Positions 18,784-27,027 of a stretch of 64,000 nt of DNA are shown in pieces. Location: the NCBI RefSeq assembly GCF_018780075.1, contig NZ_JADMKB010000003.1:186001-250000 (forward strand), in the 5' to 3' direction. The translations under genes and the position numbers were made by a program. The DNA comes from Hydrogenophaga sp. (lineage in GTDB: Bacteria > Pseudomonadota > Gammaproteobacteria > Burkholderiales > Burkholderiaceae_C). The notes under the pieces were generated by a model. That model was not told the DNA's origin. It saw only the letters and a program-made list of their open reading frames with translations, and did not search any database. Positions within the stretch are counted from its first letter, which is position 1. Each line of letters starts with the position of its first letter.

Positions 18784-19929
18784 TCAGGACGCAGCGGTTT
18801 CGGCGCTGAGCAAGGGTTCGAGCAAGGCGGGCAGGCTGTTGAGCAGCAGGGCGATGTCTTCACTTTGGGTTTCATCGCCGAGCGAAAAACGGATGGCGCA
18901 CAGGGCCTCGTCGCGCGGCACGCCCATGGCGGTCAACACATGCGAAGGCTCGCTGCCGCCCGAGGAACAGGCCGCGCCGCTGCTGGCGGCCACGTTCAGG
19001 CGCGAAAGGCGCTGCAGCACGACGTCGGCGTCCACCATGCCGAACCGCAGGTAGCTGGTGCCCGGCAGGCGCGGCACACCCTGGCACCACACGTGCAGGC
19101 CGGGCAGTTCGGCCAGACCGCGTTCGAGCGCGTCGCGCAGGCCGGCCACCCGTTCGGCCCGGGCCTGGAGGTCTCCCAGGCGCTCCAGCGCCGCGGCCAA
19201 ACCGACGATGGCCGGCAGGTTTTCTGTGCCGCCGCGCCGGCCGCGCTCCTGGCTGCCCGGCACCGGCGGTGCAAACGCCCTGCCCTGGCGCAGCAGCAAG
19301 GCGCCCACGCCCTTGGGGCCGTGGAACTTGTGGGCCGAGAGCGAAACCGCGTCGGCCGGGTACTCGGCAAAGGCGAACGGCAGCTTGCCGATCCACTGCG
19401 TCGCGTCCACGTGCATCGCGGCGCCGGCCGCGTGGGCCAGGGCCGCGATTTCATTCACCGGCATGAGCGCACCGGTTTCGTTGTTGGCCGCCATCAGCGA
19501 GACCAGGGCCAGGTCCGGGCCCATCAGGGCTGCGGCGGCGGCCAGGTGAATGCGGCCGTCGGGCGACACGGGCATGACGTCCACGGGCACGCCCTGCTCT
19601 GCCAGCGAGCGCGCGAGGCGCAGCAGGGCCGAGTGTTCGACCGCGCCGATCAGCAGGCGCTGGCGGCCTTGCGCTTTGGCCGCGGCGAGCAGGCCGGTCA
19701 AGGCCATGTGGTTGGCCTCGGTGGCGCCGCTGGTGAAGATGAGTTCGCTGGTCTTGCAGCCCAGCGCCTTAGCAGCCATGGCCCGCGCCGCACCGAGCAC
19801 GCGCTTGGCGTCCTGCCCCGGGCCGTGCTGCGACGAAGCGTTGGCCCAGGCGTTCACGGACACCGGCCCCATCGCATCCAGCACCTCGGGCGCGGGCGGT
19901 GTCGTGCCGTTGTGGTCGAGATAGATCAT
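18784..19929 (-). CDS. nifS: cysteine desulfurase, NifS type
   Basis: 381 residues. PLP lysine in SLSAHKFHGPKGVGALL (near residue 200), the Cys-containing loop ASSGAACSSGGSEPSHVL near residue 325, and the N-terminal YLDHNGTTPPAPEVL. The enzyme releases sulfur from cysteine as an enzyme persulfide for Fe-S clusters. It is clearly different from the IscS-type enzyme at 33053, so the cluster encodes two desulfurases. The ATG at 19929 overlaps the upstream stop. Confidence 0.9.
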   Translation of the reverse strand: MIYLDHNGTTPPAPEVLDAMGPVSVNAWANASSQHGPGQDAKRVLGAARAMAAKALGCKTSELIFTSGATEANHMALTGLLAAAKAQGRQRLLIGAVEHSALLRLARSLAEQGVPVDVMPVSPDGRIHLAAAAALMGPDLALVSLMAANNETGALMPVNEIAALAHAAGAAMHVDATQWIGKLPFAFAEYPADAVSLSAHKFHGPKGVGALLLRQGRAFAPPVPGSQERGRRGGTENLPAIVGLAAALERLGDLQARAERVAGLRDALERGLAELPGLHVWCQGVPRLPGTSYLRFGMVDADVVLQRLSRLNVAASSGAACSSGGSEPSHVLTAMGVPRDEALCAIRFSLGDETQSEDIALLLNSLPALLEPLLSAETAAS

Positions 19930-20255
19930 GGCCAGAACTGACGCTCGCTGTCGAGGCAGAGGAGATCCAGAAGGGGTTCGATCTGGTCGGCCCGCTCTTT
20001 CACCACCCAGGCTTGCTGTTGGTGGTCGCGTGCGCACAGCGTCCAGCAGGGGTGCTCGCCCACGGGCGGTTTCAGCAAGGCGATGGCGATGGTGCCGCCG
20101 CTCGGGTCCACGTTGCGCGAGCAGCAAGGGCTCTCGACCCGGTAGCCTTGCTCGTCGATCAACACGGTGGGCTGCACGAAGCGGTAGCGCACGCGTTCCT
20201 TCAGCGCCCGCTCCAGGCGGTGCAGCGTCAGGTCACGCGGTGCAACGGCGTTCAT
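19926..20255 (-). CDS. DUF3024-like protein, nif operon
   Basis: 109 residues. The start DLTLHRLERALKERV and the end ERQFWP have the feel of DUF3024 proteins, which occur in some nif operons; I rate this as a tentative match. Four Cys are present (SPCCSRN, HPCWTLC), so metal binding is possible. It is coupled by ATGA overlaps to nifZ-2 upstream and to the desulfurase downstream, so its product is made together with theirs. Confidence 0.65.
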   Translation of the reverse strand: MNAVAPRDLTLHRLERALKERVRYRFVQPTVLIDEQGYRVESPCCSRNVDPSGGTIAIALLKPPVGEHPCWTLCARDHQQQAWVVKERADQIEPLLDLLCLDSERQFWP

Positions 20256-20533
20256 GCAGCCTCGTCTTCGGTCTCGGGCAGGAGGCCGGCCGGTGCGGGC
20301 ACGAGTTCGATCTCCAGGCAGCCGACCACGCAGCCGGGGAACTGCACCAGGTAGACCGGTTCGTTGAGTTCCTGGGCGTGGCCGATGTTGACGATCTCGC
20401 CCACCGTGCCGCGCGCGGCCAGCAAGGCGTCGGGTTCGCGCTCGGGGTGGCTGCCGTCGTTGACCAGGTCGTCGAGCGCGATCACGCGCTGGCCCCAGGC
20501 GTAGACGGGTTCGCGGGGTTCAATGCCGTTCAT
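20252..20533 (-). CDS. NifZ-family protein, second copy
   Basis: 93 residues. The NifZ-type SH3-like core is seen in PVYAWGQRVIALDDLVNDGSH, then GTVGEIVNIGH and PVYLVQFPG. It lacks the longer tail of the upstream NifZ. NifZ proteins assist maturation of the MoFe protein P-clusters. The gene overlaps canonical nifZ by ATGA, so the pair probably arose by tandem duplication or fission; whether it is redundant is unknown. Confidence 0.75.
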   Translation of the reverse strand: MNGIEPREPVYAWGQRVIALDDLVNDGSHPEREPDALLAARGTVGEIVNIGHAQELNEPVYLVQFPGCVVGCLEIELVPAPAGLLPETEDEAA

Positions 20534-20892
20534 GTGCTCTCCTGAGAAGGTTGGGCTTGACCGAGGGTGGTGATCGACGAAGCCTTGTCGCCGAGCTGCG
20601 CCAGCACCTCGGCGGGCAGGTTGTCCAGCGTGCAAAGCTCTTTGGCGCGCATGCCGACGCGGTGGCCGGAGTCGACGAAGTCGACGGCGTAGATGTAGAA
20701 CTGCTGCAGGAAGGTGTTGATGTTGATGACGTAGCCGATCTCTCCCTTGTTCACCAGCACCTCGCCGATGTCCTTGCCGTTGTAGGTGCCGTCGTTGCGC
20801 ACCACGGAGCGCGCGATCACGCGTTCGCCGTACTGGAAACGCGGGGGAAAGGCGAGTTCGATCTCGGCGTCGTCGCGGTTGATGTCAGCCAT
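20530..20892 (-). CDS. nifZ: nitrogen fixation protein NifZ
   Basis: 120 residues. NifZ hallmarks: FPPRFQYGERVIARSVVRND, then VNKGEIGYVININTFLQQF, IYAVDFVDSGHRVGMRAKEL. NifZ acts in MoFe protein (P-cluster) maturation. The start at 20892 removes a non-conserved leader and overlaps the end of the LRV gene by eight bases. It is followed by a shorter NifZ paralogue. Confidence 0.9.
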   Translation of the reverse strand: MADINRDDAEIELAFPPRFQYGERVIARSVVRNDGTYNGKDIGEVLVNKGEIGYVININTFLQQFYIYAVDFVDSGHRVGMRAKELCTLDNLPAEVLAQLGDKASSITTLGQAQPSQEST

Positions 20893-21721
20893 GCGGTGCT
20901 CCCGGCACGAGTGAAAGGGCCTGGCGCGGGTCCTGGCGTTCAAGCACGCTCTGGCGCACCAGCGGGTCGTTGTCTTCGCGCAAGGGGCCGAGCAGATCCG
21001 GGTCGGCGCGCTGCGCCACTTCCCAGCGCACGCGCCAGTCGGTGTCGGCCATCAGGCGCGGCAACAGCGGCGCGGGCAGGCGCTCGGCGACCGTGCGGCG
21101 CACCTCGGGCGATTCGTCGCTGAGCATGATCAGCAGCGCCGGCATTTCCAGGCGCTGGGCCACGATCAGGCGCACGGCGCGGTCCGGGTCGCGCGCCATG
21201 GTGGGCAGCAAGGCCAGCGGCAGGCGCCGCGCCACCCACTCGCGCACGCCGTAATCGGTGTCGTTGCGCATGGCGGCGAGTTCGGCGGTCTCCAGGCGCT
21301 GGGCCACGCGGATGCGCACCTCGCGGTGCGGGTCGTGTGCCATGCGGCCGAGCAGCTGCTGCGGCAGGCGCAGCGCGATCTGCAGGCGCACGGTTTCGTC
21401 CGGGTCGTCCATCAGCGAAGCCAGGCGGAACACGTTGGCGTGGCGCGCGGCGATGGCGCGCACCTCGAAGTACGCATGGCCGAGCTGGCGATCGCCCTGC
21501 TCCGGGTGCCAGCGGAAAAAGCGGTCGATGCGGCGCGCGTACACGTCCTGCATGCAGGCGTGGCCGGGTTCGCAGCCCTGTTCGGCCGGGCGGTCGCGCA
21601 GGGCCTGGTATTCGCAAGCGCTGCAGTCCACCGGGCCGCCCTGCCAGTGCGAGGCTTCGATGTCACCGGCCGGGGCGCGGGTGCCTTTGAACTCAAGCAC
21701 CGAGGCGTCTTTGGAGTTCAT
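20885..21721 (-). CDS. LRV-type Fe-S leucine-rich-variant repeat protein
   Basis: 278 residues. N-terminal Cys group (DCSACEYQ at about 32-39, GCEPGHACMQD at about 49-59) is the expected [4Fe-4S] ligand set. From about residue 95 a series of ~24-residue helical repeats follows (e.g. PDETVRLQIALRLPQQLLGR, HREVRIRVAQRLETAELAAM, PDRAVRLIVAQRLEMPALL). This matches the LRV protein of Azotobacter vinelandii, encoded near nifB, whose structure is known. Function is still unclear; probably a scaffold with a redox-sensitive cluster. ATGA overlap with its upstream neighbour. Confidence 0.9.
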   Translation of the reverse strand: MNSKDASVLEFKGTRAPAGDIEASHWQGGPVDCSACEYQALRDRPAEQGCEPGHACMQDVYARRIDRFFRWHPEQGDRQLGHAYFEVRAIAARHANVFRLASLMDDPDETVRLQIALRLPQQLLGRMAHDPHREVRIRVAQRLETAELAAMRNDTDYGVREWVARRLPLALLPTMARDPDRAVRLIVAQRLEMPALLIMLSDESPEVRRTVAERLPAPLLPRLMADTDWRVRWEVAQRADPDLLGPLREDNDPLVRQSVLERQDPRQALSLVPGAPHG

Positions 21722-22308
21722 AGCTTCGCCCCACTTCCGCTCCAGCCGCGCACCGGGTAGGCGCTCAGCGGGTCCACCGCATCGGGGGTGTCGGCCGCTT
21801 CGCGGCGCGCCAGCACGTGCGCGAGCAAGGCGCCACCGAGGTGGTCCTTGGGGTCGAGCTGGCGCAGCGCGGCCAGCATCAGGCGCGCTTCGTCGAAGTC
21901 GCCCATGCGCAGGCTCAAATAGGCCAGGCCCTTGAGCGTGAACAGGTAAAAGCGCACGGCCGGGTCGTGGCGCAGGGCATCGTCGTCGGGCGGCGTGTCG
22001 CCGAAGTTGGCGCCGAGCGCGGCGCGCGCAATCGCCAATGCGTCTTCACCGACCGCGCGGGCCTTGTCCAGCGCGTGGCCGTAGAAATGAAACCGGTAGA
22101 GCGCGATCAAGGGCCCGGGGTGGCTGGGTGCCAGGGCGCGGGCTTTTTCCAGCAAGGCCAGGGCTTCGTCGCTCTGGTCGCGTTTCAGGCCAGCTTCCTT
22201 GATCAACGCATCGACCTCAGGGCTGACCGCGCCGCCGATCGCACCGGCCCCGAACGAGCCGAGGGCGTCGTCGTCCAGACCCAGGTTGACGACGGCGGCG
22301 GCGTTCAT
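21718..22308 (-). CDS. nif-associated helical-repeat (TPR-like) protein
   Basis: 196 residues, TPR-like helices (EALALLEKARALAPSHPGPL, then RFYLFTLKGLAYLSLRMGDF). The segment RFYLFTLKGLAYLSLR is very similar to RFWLFTLKALAFIHLR in the protein at 45084, so the two are paralogues at opposite ends of the nif region. It is translated with the LRV gene (ATGA overlap). Role unknown, perhaps a protein-protein adaptor in nitrogenase maturation. Confidence 0.75.
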   Translation of the reverse strand: MNAAAVVNLGLDDDALGSFGAGAIGGAVSPEVDALIKEAGLKRDQSDEALALLEKARALAPSHPGPLIALYRFHFYGHALDKARAVGEDALAIARAALGANFGDTPPDDDALRHDPAVRFYLFTLKGLAYLSLRMGDFDEARLMLAALRQLDPKDHLGGALLAHVLARREAADTPDAVDPLSAYPVRGWSGSGAKL

Positions 22309-22318
22309 GGCCCGGTTC

Positions 22319-22729
22319 TCAGGAGGCCAGCGTGGCGGGGCGACCGCGCCCGATGGCACCGATCTCGATCTTGGTCACCCCCACCACCGGCGCCGGGCTC
22401 TCGGCCGAGGCGCTGCTGCAGCCGCAGGCGGCCTGGTTGGGGTTGGTGAACGTGAGACCCGACTGCGTCGGCGTGTCGGCGAAGTCGACGATCACGCCTT
22501 CGAGCATCAGGCGGCTCTCGGCCCCCAGGAACAGGCGCAGACCTTCGATCTCCAGCACCTGCTCACCCGGGCCGGGCGCGGCCTCAGCGCTGAACTCCGA
22601 GCTGTAACCCGAGCAGCCGCCAGGCGACACCGCCAAGCGAAAACCCGCGCCGGCCGGCAGACCGGAGAAGCGCACGATGCGCGAGATGAACTTGACGGCG
22701 GCGGGCTTGAGGACGATGTTGGGCAGCAT
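22319..22729 (-). CDS. A-type Fe-S carrier (IscA/HesB family), nif operon
   Basis: 136 residues. The three conserved cysteines of A-type carriers are present: Cys in SPGGCSGYSSEF and the pair in NQAACGCSSAS. A C-terminal tail of about 25 residues follows the CGC motif, unlike short IscA. These proteins carry Fe-S clusters to targets. The start at 22729 gives a clean LKPAAVKFISR start of the domain. It is distinct from the two carriers at 34812 and 35207; being next to nifB, it may be dedicated to nitrogenase (NifIscA-like). Confidence 0.85.
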   Translation of the reverse strand: MLPNIVLKPAAVKFISRIVRFSGLPAGAGFRLAVSPGGCSGYSSEFSAEAAPGPGEQVLEIEGLRLFLGAESRLMLEGVIVDFADTPTQSGLTFTNPNQAACGCSSASAESPAPVVGVTKIEIGAIGRGRPATLAS

Positions 22730-22826
22730 GGTGGTGGTCTCGATATGTGGAATGAACGCAAATAGCTCGGGAGGTCTCAAGCACAGACCGCACGCCCCAG
22801 GGCGAGCGCAGCAAAGCCCCCTCCAG

Positions 22827-22880
22827 AACACCGCGGAACCGGCTTTGCCGGGCCGCAGGTGTTGCCCCCTTGAGGGGGTG
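22827..22880 (+). repeat. short GC-rich intergenic repeat, copy b
   Basis: Same core as at 15738-15787, with AACACCGCGGAACCGGCTTT, then GGTGTTGCCCCCTTGAGGGG. It lies between the ferredoxin gene and the A-type carrier within the nifB operon. The two hairpins are visible (AACACC/GGTGTT and CCCCCT/AGGGGG). Confidence 0.75.
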
Positions 22881-22910
22881 ACGCGCCCCAAGGCGCGGCG
22901 CGGGGGTGGG

Positions 22911-23105
22911 TCAAATCTTTACGATGCAGCCGTCCACCGGGCACACGGCGACGCACTGCGGCTCGTCGTAGTGGCCTTCGCAGTCGGTGCACTTCTTGGG
23001 GTCGATGACGTAGGTGCCGCCTTTTTCGCGGATGGCGACGTTCGGGCACTCGGGTTCGCAGGCCGAGCAGGCGGTGCAGGTGGACGCGATGATCTTCATG
23101 GGCAT
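22911..23105 (-). CDS. fdxN: 2[4Fe-4S] ferredoxin (FdxN-like)
   Basis: 64 residues. Two Cys groups: C-x2-C-x2-C-x3-C in [13 protein letters not shown] near residues 10-20, and the second in [20 protein letters not shown] near residues 38-57, with a longer loop typical of nif-type ferredoxins. Placed right after nifB, as fdxN is in many diazotrophs, it probably provides electrons for NifB or nitrogenase. AAGGAG lies upstream of the ATG at 23105. Confidence 0.9.
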   Translation of the reverse strand: MPMKIIASTCTACSACEPECPNVAIREKGGTYVIDPKKCTDCEGHYDEPQCVAVCPVDGCIVKI

Positions 23106-23148
23106 GGTGGCTCTCCTTCTGGGGACGTCGTGGGGGATGGGGAATGCG

Positions 23149-24768
23149 TCAGGCGGCTTCGGCAAGACCGCCGGTGAACGCGCCCTGGCGGATCTGCGCG
23201 TCGCCGCGCGGCTGGTGCGTGATGGCGCCGCTGGCGATGCGGCCGCGGTAGTCGTTGAACCACTCGAGCGCGGCTTTTTCGATGAACTCGCCGACGTACT
23301 GATCGACCGGCTCGACACCGGCGGCCAGCAGCTCGTCGCGCGGGCAGGCACCGATCTTGGCGACCAGCACGGCGTGGCAGTCGTTGATGGCGTTGACCAC
23401 CGATGGCAGCTGCTCGTCGTCGCCGTGGCCGCCCTGGCAATACAGGTCCACGCGGCGGTGGCCGACAAACAAGGCCTGCGCGGCCGAGACCTCAAACACC
23501 TGGAATTCGGTGACGTGGCCGAAGTGCTCGTTGACCCGGCCGCCGCCCTTGGTGGCGACCGCGACCAGCACCTTCATGTCGTCGTCCACACCCGCGGCGC
23601 TGGCCGCGGCGGCCAGGGCCTCGTGTTTGGCGGCCTGTTGCGCCTGGCGCTCGACCTCGACCTTGTCCTGGTAGCTCTTGCGCTTGTCCAGGTCGTAGAC
23701 CACTTCCATCTGCTCCAGCTTGTCGAGCGTGAACTCTTCCGAGCGGTCCTCGCCCAGCAGGCCCACCGCGTCGGCGCGGCACTGGCGGCAGTGGCGCATC
23801 AGGTTGGCGCCGCCCATGCAGGCGTCCTGCACGGCCTTGAGTTCGGAGGCGGTCGGGCCGCGCTGACCGGTGAGGCCGAACACCGTGCCGTGTTCGGCTT
23901 CGGAGATCAGCGGCATGATGTTGTGCAGGAAGGCGCCACGCTTCTTGACTTCGCGGTTCACCTCGATCAGGTGCTCGTCGTTGATGCCGGGGATCAGCAC
24001 CGAGTTGATCTTGGTGAGCACACCGCGCGCGGTGAGCATCTCCAGGCCGAGCATCTGGCGCTCGTGCAGGATCTTGGCGGCCTCGTAGCCGGTCACGCGC
24101 TTGTGGTTCCAGAAGATCCAGGGATAGATCTTTTCGCCCACGGCCGGGTCCACCATGTTGATGGTGATGGTGACGTGATCGACGTTGTATTTGCAGATCT
24201 CGTCCACCTGATCGGGCAACGCCAGGCCGTTGGTGGACAGGCAGAGCTTGATGTCGGGCGCCTGCTCTTGCAGCATGCGGAAGGTGTCAAAGGTCTTGGC
24301 CGGGTTGGCCAGCGCATCGCCGGGGCCGGCCACGCCGAGCACCGTCATCTGCGGAATCTCGCTGGCCACCGCCACCACTTTTTTCACCGCCTGTTCGGGC
24401 GTGAGCTTCTGCGACACCACACCCGGGCGCGACTCGTTGCTGCAGTCGTATTTGCGGTTGCAGTAGTTGCACTGGATGTTGCAGGCCGGCGCCACGGCCA
24501 CGTGCATGCGGGCGTAGTGGTGGTGGGCTTCTTCGGAATAGCAGGGGTGGTTCTTGACCTTGTCCCACACCTCTTGCGGCATGTCGTCGGGGCCGTCGGA
24601 GGTGCCGCAGCTGGCTTTGCCCTCACCGCCCGAGGTGCCGCAGCCCCCGCCGGTGGACGGCAGCTCGGGCGCGGCGCCCAAGGGTTTGATCTGCCCGATG
24701 GACACATACGTCTTGGCGGGCATGGCGCCCGCCGCTGCACTGCCACCACTGCTCAATGCTGTCGACAT
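23149..24768 (-). CDS. nifB: nitrogenase cofactor biosynthesis protein NifB (radical SAM)
   Basis: 539 residues. Radical SAM motif C-x3-C-x2-C at C96, C100, C103 ([15 protein letters not shown]), then the SAM-binding [13 protein letters not shown] second Cys set is at [18 protein letters not shown] near residue 345. The C-terminal ~130 residues form a NifX/NafY-like domain ([20 protein letters not shown]) that carries NifB-co. NifB makes the 8Fe-9S-C core of FeMo-co. It heads a long co-directional operon and has a sigma54 promoter and NifA site upstream. Confidence 0.97.
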   Translation of the reverse strand: MSTALSSGGSAAAGAMPAKTYVSIGQIKPLGAAPELPSTGGGCGTSGGEGKASCGTSDGPDDMPQEVWDKVKNHPCYSEEAHHHYARMHVAVAPACNIQCNYCNRKYDCSNESRPGVVSQKLTPEQAVKKVVAVASEIPQMTVLGVAGPGDALANPAKTFDTFRMLQEQAPDIKLCLSTNGLALPDQVDEICKYNVDHVTITINMVDPAVGEKIYPWIFWNHKRVTGYEAAKILHERQMLGLEMLTARGVLTKINSVLIPGINDEHLIEVNREVKKRGAFLHNIMPLISEAEHGTVFGLTGQRGPTASELKAVQDACMGGANLMRHCRQCRADAVGLLGEDRSEEFTLDKLEQMEVVYDLDKRKSYQDKVEVERQAQQAAKHEALAAAASAAGVDDDMKVLVAVATKGGGRVNEHFGHVTEFQVFEVSAAQALFVGHRRVDLYCQGGHGDDEQLPSVVNAINDCHAVLVAKIGACPRDELLAAGVEPVDQYVGEFIEKAALEWFNDYRGRIASGAITHQPRGDAQIRQGAFTGGLAEAA

Positions 24769-24814
24769 GAAGACCCCTTTCGTGCAACCAACAACGGCCG
24801 CTTGGCAGGTCTTC

Positions 24815-24830
24815 AGCGAATTTCGTGCCA
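24815..24830 (-). promoter_or_regulatory. nifB: sigma54 (-24/-12) promoter of the nifB operon
   Basis: Minus-strand sequence TGGCACGAAATTCGCT matches TGGCACG-N4-TTGCW in all key bases: GG and GC are separated by exactly 10 nt. One deviation is C for T in the -12 half. It lies about 47-62 bp upstream of the nifB ATG. Confidence 0.75.
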
Positions 24831-24874
24831 CCGAAAAAAGCGTTTCAGATCAACGGCCTGGTGGTTTTGTCGTT

Positions 24875-24890
24875 TGTCGGAAAGGGGACA
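24875..24890. promoter_or_regulatory. NifA upstream activator site of the nifB operon (TGT-N10-ACA)
   Basis: TGT at 24875-24877 and ACA at 24888-24890 with exactly 10 bases between. It lies 44 bp upstream of the -24 element, closer than the usual 80-150 bp. The known NifA recognition pattern and the strong sigma54 promoter beside it support the call. The rest of the gap up to the IS end at 25195 holds no other recognised signal. Confidence 0.6.
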
Positions 24891-25194
24891 ACGGGGGTGG
24901 TTTTGTTGGGGGCGTCGGGGTTGCGACAAAGCTTGGGGATGGCTGCGAGAAAGGGGGGGCGACTCAGGGCGGCTGATGGCATCGGCAGCATAGATGGCCG
25001 GAATGCAGCGGTGGCCCTCAGTGGACACGGCCAAGGAGGCTCACGCTGGTTGTCACGAAGCCGCCGTTCAGCTAGGCGAAGTTCGGTGGGCCAAGTGGCG
25101 GCTGTGCGGGGTACTGCGGTCATAGGACCTCCGCGACATGGCTTGGGCTGCTGGACCGACCGCAGCTGTATCACCTGGACTGGCGGTTTCGACC

Positions 25195-26873
25195 GAGGCT
25201 GTGTGGAAACGCATTCGGGCTGTGGCAACTCACGGCCTTTCGACACGACCGTGCTTCGAGAATCGGTTTTTGTCGATCTCGAGTCTCCTGCGCGGTCTTG
25301 CGAGGTTTCAGTGGGCTTCTGGAACCCCGTTTTTGGAAGCAAAGAGGGCTCACCCCCCTGCCAACCTCATTGCCTTGATGGTCCCCTCGAACCCCAAGAT
25401 GGCGATCACCCGCCGCAGGTTGTAGGCCAGCACATGCAGGCTCATCTCCGTCCCGACGTTGGCCAACCTCTTGGTGAGGAAGTGGGTGTATCCCATCCAA
25501 CTCTTGAAGGTGCCGAACACATGCTCGACCGTTCTGCGCCGGATCGTCATCGACTTGGGTGAGCGGTCCAGGCGGCGCTGTACCGCTTCCAGCACGTCGT
25601 CATGCTCCCAACGTGATATGCGTCGGTACGTGCTGGGCGTGCACTGCGACTTCATCGAACACTGCGTGCAGGCACTGCTCCAGTAGCGGCGAATCACCAT
25701 GCCTTTCTCCTCGCCAGAGAACCGGTAGATGGCACGCTGCCCTGCCGGGCATTTGTATTCGTCGTCTTCCTTGATGTAGATGAAGTCTGCCCGGTCGAAT
25801 CGTCCCGCGGCCTTCGCGCCGGATGTCGTTGGCTTGGGCAACACGGCAGAGATGCCCGCGTCGGCACAGGCCTTGATCTGTGGGCCGCTGAAGTACCCAC
25901 GGTCAGCAATCGCGCGCAGCTTCTTCTTGCCCATGGCTTCACGCGCGCCGATGGCCATTGGACTGAGCTGCGCTCTGTCACTGCCGGCGTTGGTGACCTC
26001 GTGGGCAACGATCAGGTGGTGCTTGGCGTCCACCGCCACCTGCACGTTGTAGGCGACCATGCCGGAGCCCTTTCCACTGGTGGCCATGGAGCGCGCATCC
26101 GGGTCGGTCAAAGAGATTTGGCCCGCAGGCTCGTTCTTCAAATGCTCCTTGACCTCTTCGAGCACACGCATCTGCTGGCGCAGGTGAGCGATCTTGTCCT
26201 GCAGGCGGGTGGTCTTTGCTTCCAGCTCTGCTGGCTGGGTGCGGTCGGCTGTTTCCAGCGCGTTCAAGTAGCGCTGAATGCTCTCCTCGATCTGCTGCTG
26301 ACGCTTATCGATCTTGCCGGTGGTGAAGTTGCGGTCCCGCGTGTTGACCGCCTTGAACTTGCTGCCGTCGATGGCCACCAGCGCCTGGCTGAACAGCTTG
26401 AGCTCTCGGCACAGCACCACGAAGCGGCGGCATACGTTGCGAATGCCTGCTCCGTTGTCACGCCGGAAGTCAGCGATCGTCTTGAAGTCTGGTGACAGAC
26501 GACCCGTGAGCCACATCAGCTCGACATTGCGCTGGCATTCGCGCTCCAAGCGCCGGCTGGACTGGACCCGATTGAGGTATCCGCAGATATAGATTTTCAG
26601 CAGCACAGCGGGGTGGTACGAAGGTCGCCCCGTCACGGCAGGCGTTGCGCCTTCAAACCCCATCGCTGCCAGGTTCAACTCGCCGACAAAGGCATCAACC
26701 ACCCGTATCGGGTTGTCCTCGGCTATGAAGTCATCCAGGCACTCCGGCAGCAGCGTGACTTGCTGTCTGTCTTGACCCTCGATGTATCTCGACATATTGA
26801 CCCCCGTGTTCAATATGTCTGTGAAATCTATCGAGTTCGGCTTCGCGCAGGGAGAGGGTTTTCACACAGCCTC
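25195..26873 (-). mobile_element. IS1182-family insertion sequence, complete
   Basis: The left end GAGGCTGTGTGGAAAC (25195-) and the right end, reading inward on the other strand GAGGCTGTGTGAAAAC (26873-), form imperfect inverted repeats. GACC stands directly outside both ends (25191-25194 and 26874-26877), an apparent 4-bp target duplication. One intact transposase gene lies inside. Near the right end, GACATATTGA at 26791-26800 and its inverse at 26810-26819 form a 10-bp hairpin overlapping the transposase start. Insertion is into the intergenic region upstream of nifB. Confidence 0.85.
25350..26795 (-). CDS. IS1182-family transposase
   Basis: 481 residues, apparently intact. N-terminal DUF772-type region (TGRPSYHPAVLLKIYICGYL), then the DDE catalytic domain: first Asp in ALVAIDGSKFKAVNT, central Asp in LRAIADRGYFSG, and the Glu in RRTVEHVFGTFKSWMG near the C-terminus. 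A Cys-rich insertion (CTQCSMKSQC) is typical of the family. The ATG at 26795 is preferred over an upstream TTG at 26813; both lie by the hairpin described for the element. Confidence 0.92.
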   Translation of the reverse strand: MSRYIEGQDRQQVTLLPECLDDFIAEDNPIRVVDAFVGELNLAAMGFEGATPAVTGRPSYHPAVLLKIYICGYLNRVQSSRRLERECQRNVELMWLTGRLSPDFKTIADFRRDNGAGIRNVCRRFVVLCRELKLFSQALVAIDGSKFKAVNTRDRNFTTGKIDKRQQQIEESIQRYLNALETADRTQPAELEAKTTRLQDKIAHLRQQMRVLEEVKEHLKNEPAGQISLTDPDARSMATSGKGSGMVAYNVQVAVDAKHHLIVAHEVTNAGSDRAQLSPMAIGAREAMGKKKLRAIADRGYFSGPQIKACADAGISAVLPKPTTSGAKAAGRFDRADFIYIKEDDEYKCPAGQRAIYRFSGEEKGMVIRRYWSSACTQCSMKSQCTPSTYRRISRWEHDDVLEAVQRRLDRSPKSMTIRRRTVEHVFGTFKSWMGYTHFLTKRLANVGTEMSLHVLAYNLRRVIAILGFEGTIKAMRLAGG

Positions 26874-27027
26874 GACCCTTTGCGGACACCAGCAACCTTC
26901 CGGTCGCTGGTCGCAGTCAGTGGAAGCGGTCGGTGGACCAAGATGAGATTCCGCGCTCGCGACCAGACGTCTTGCAACGCAGCAATGTCTTCGCCAGAAT
27001 CCCGAACAGAGATTTTGGGGGATGCTG

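Noticed and set aside
16080..18809. A 909-residue plus-strand open frame
   Set aside because: It runs antisense to the ferredoxin, SIR2-like, DegT-like, small-protein and nifT genes, and its sequence is His/Gly/Ala/Arg-rich with no family motif. It is a shadow caused by high GC.
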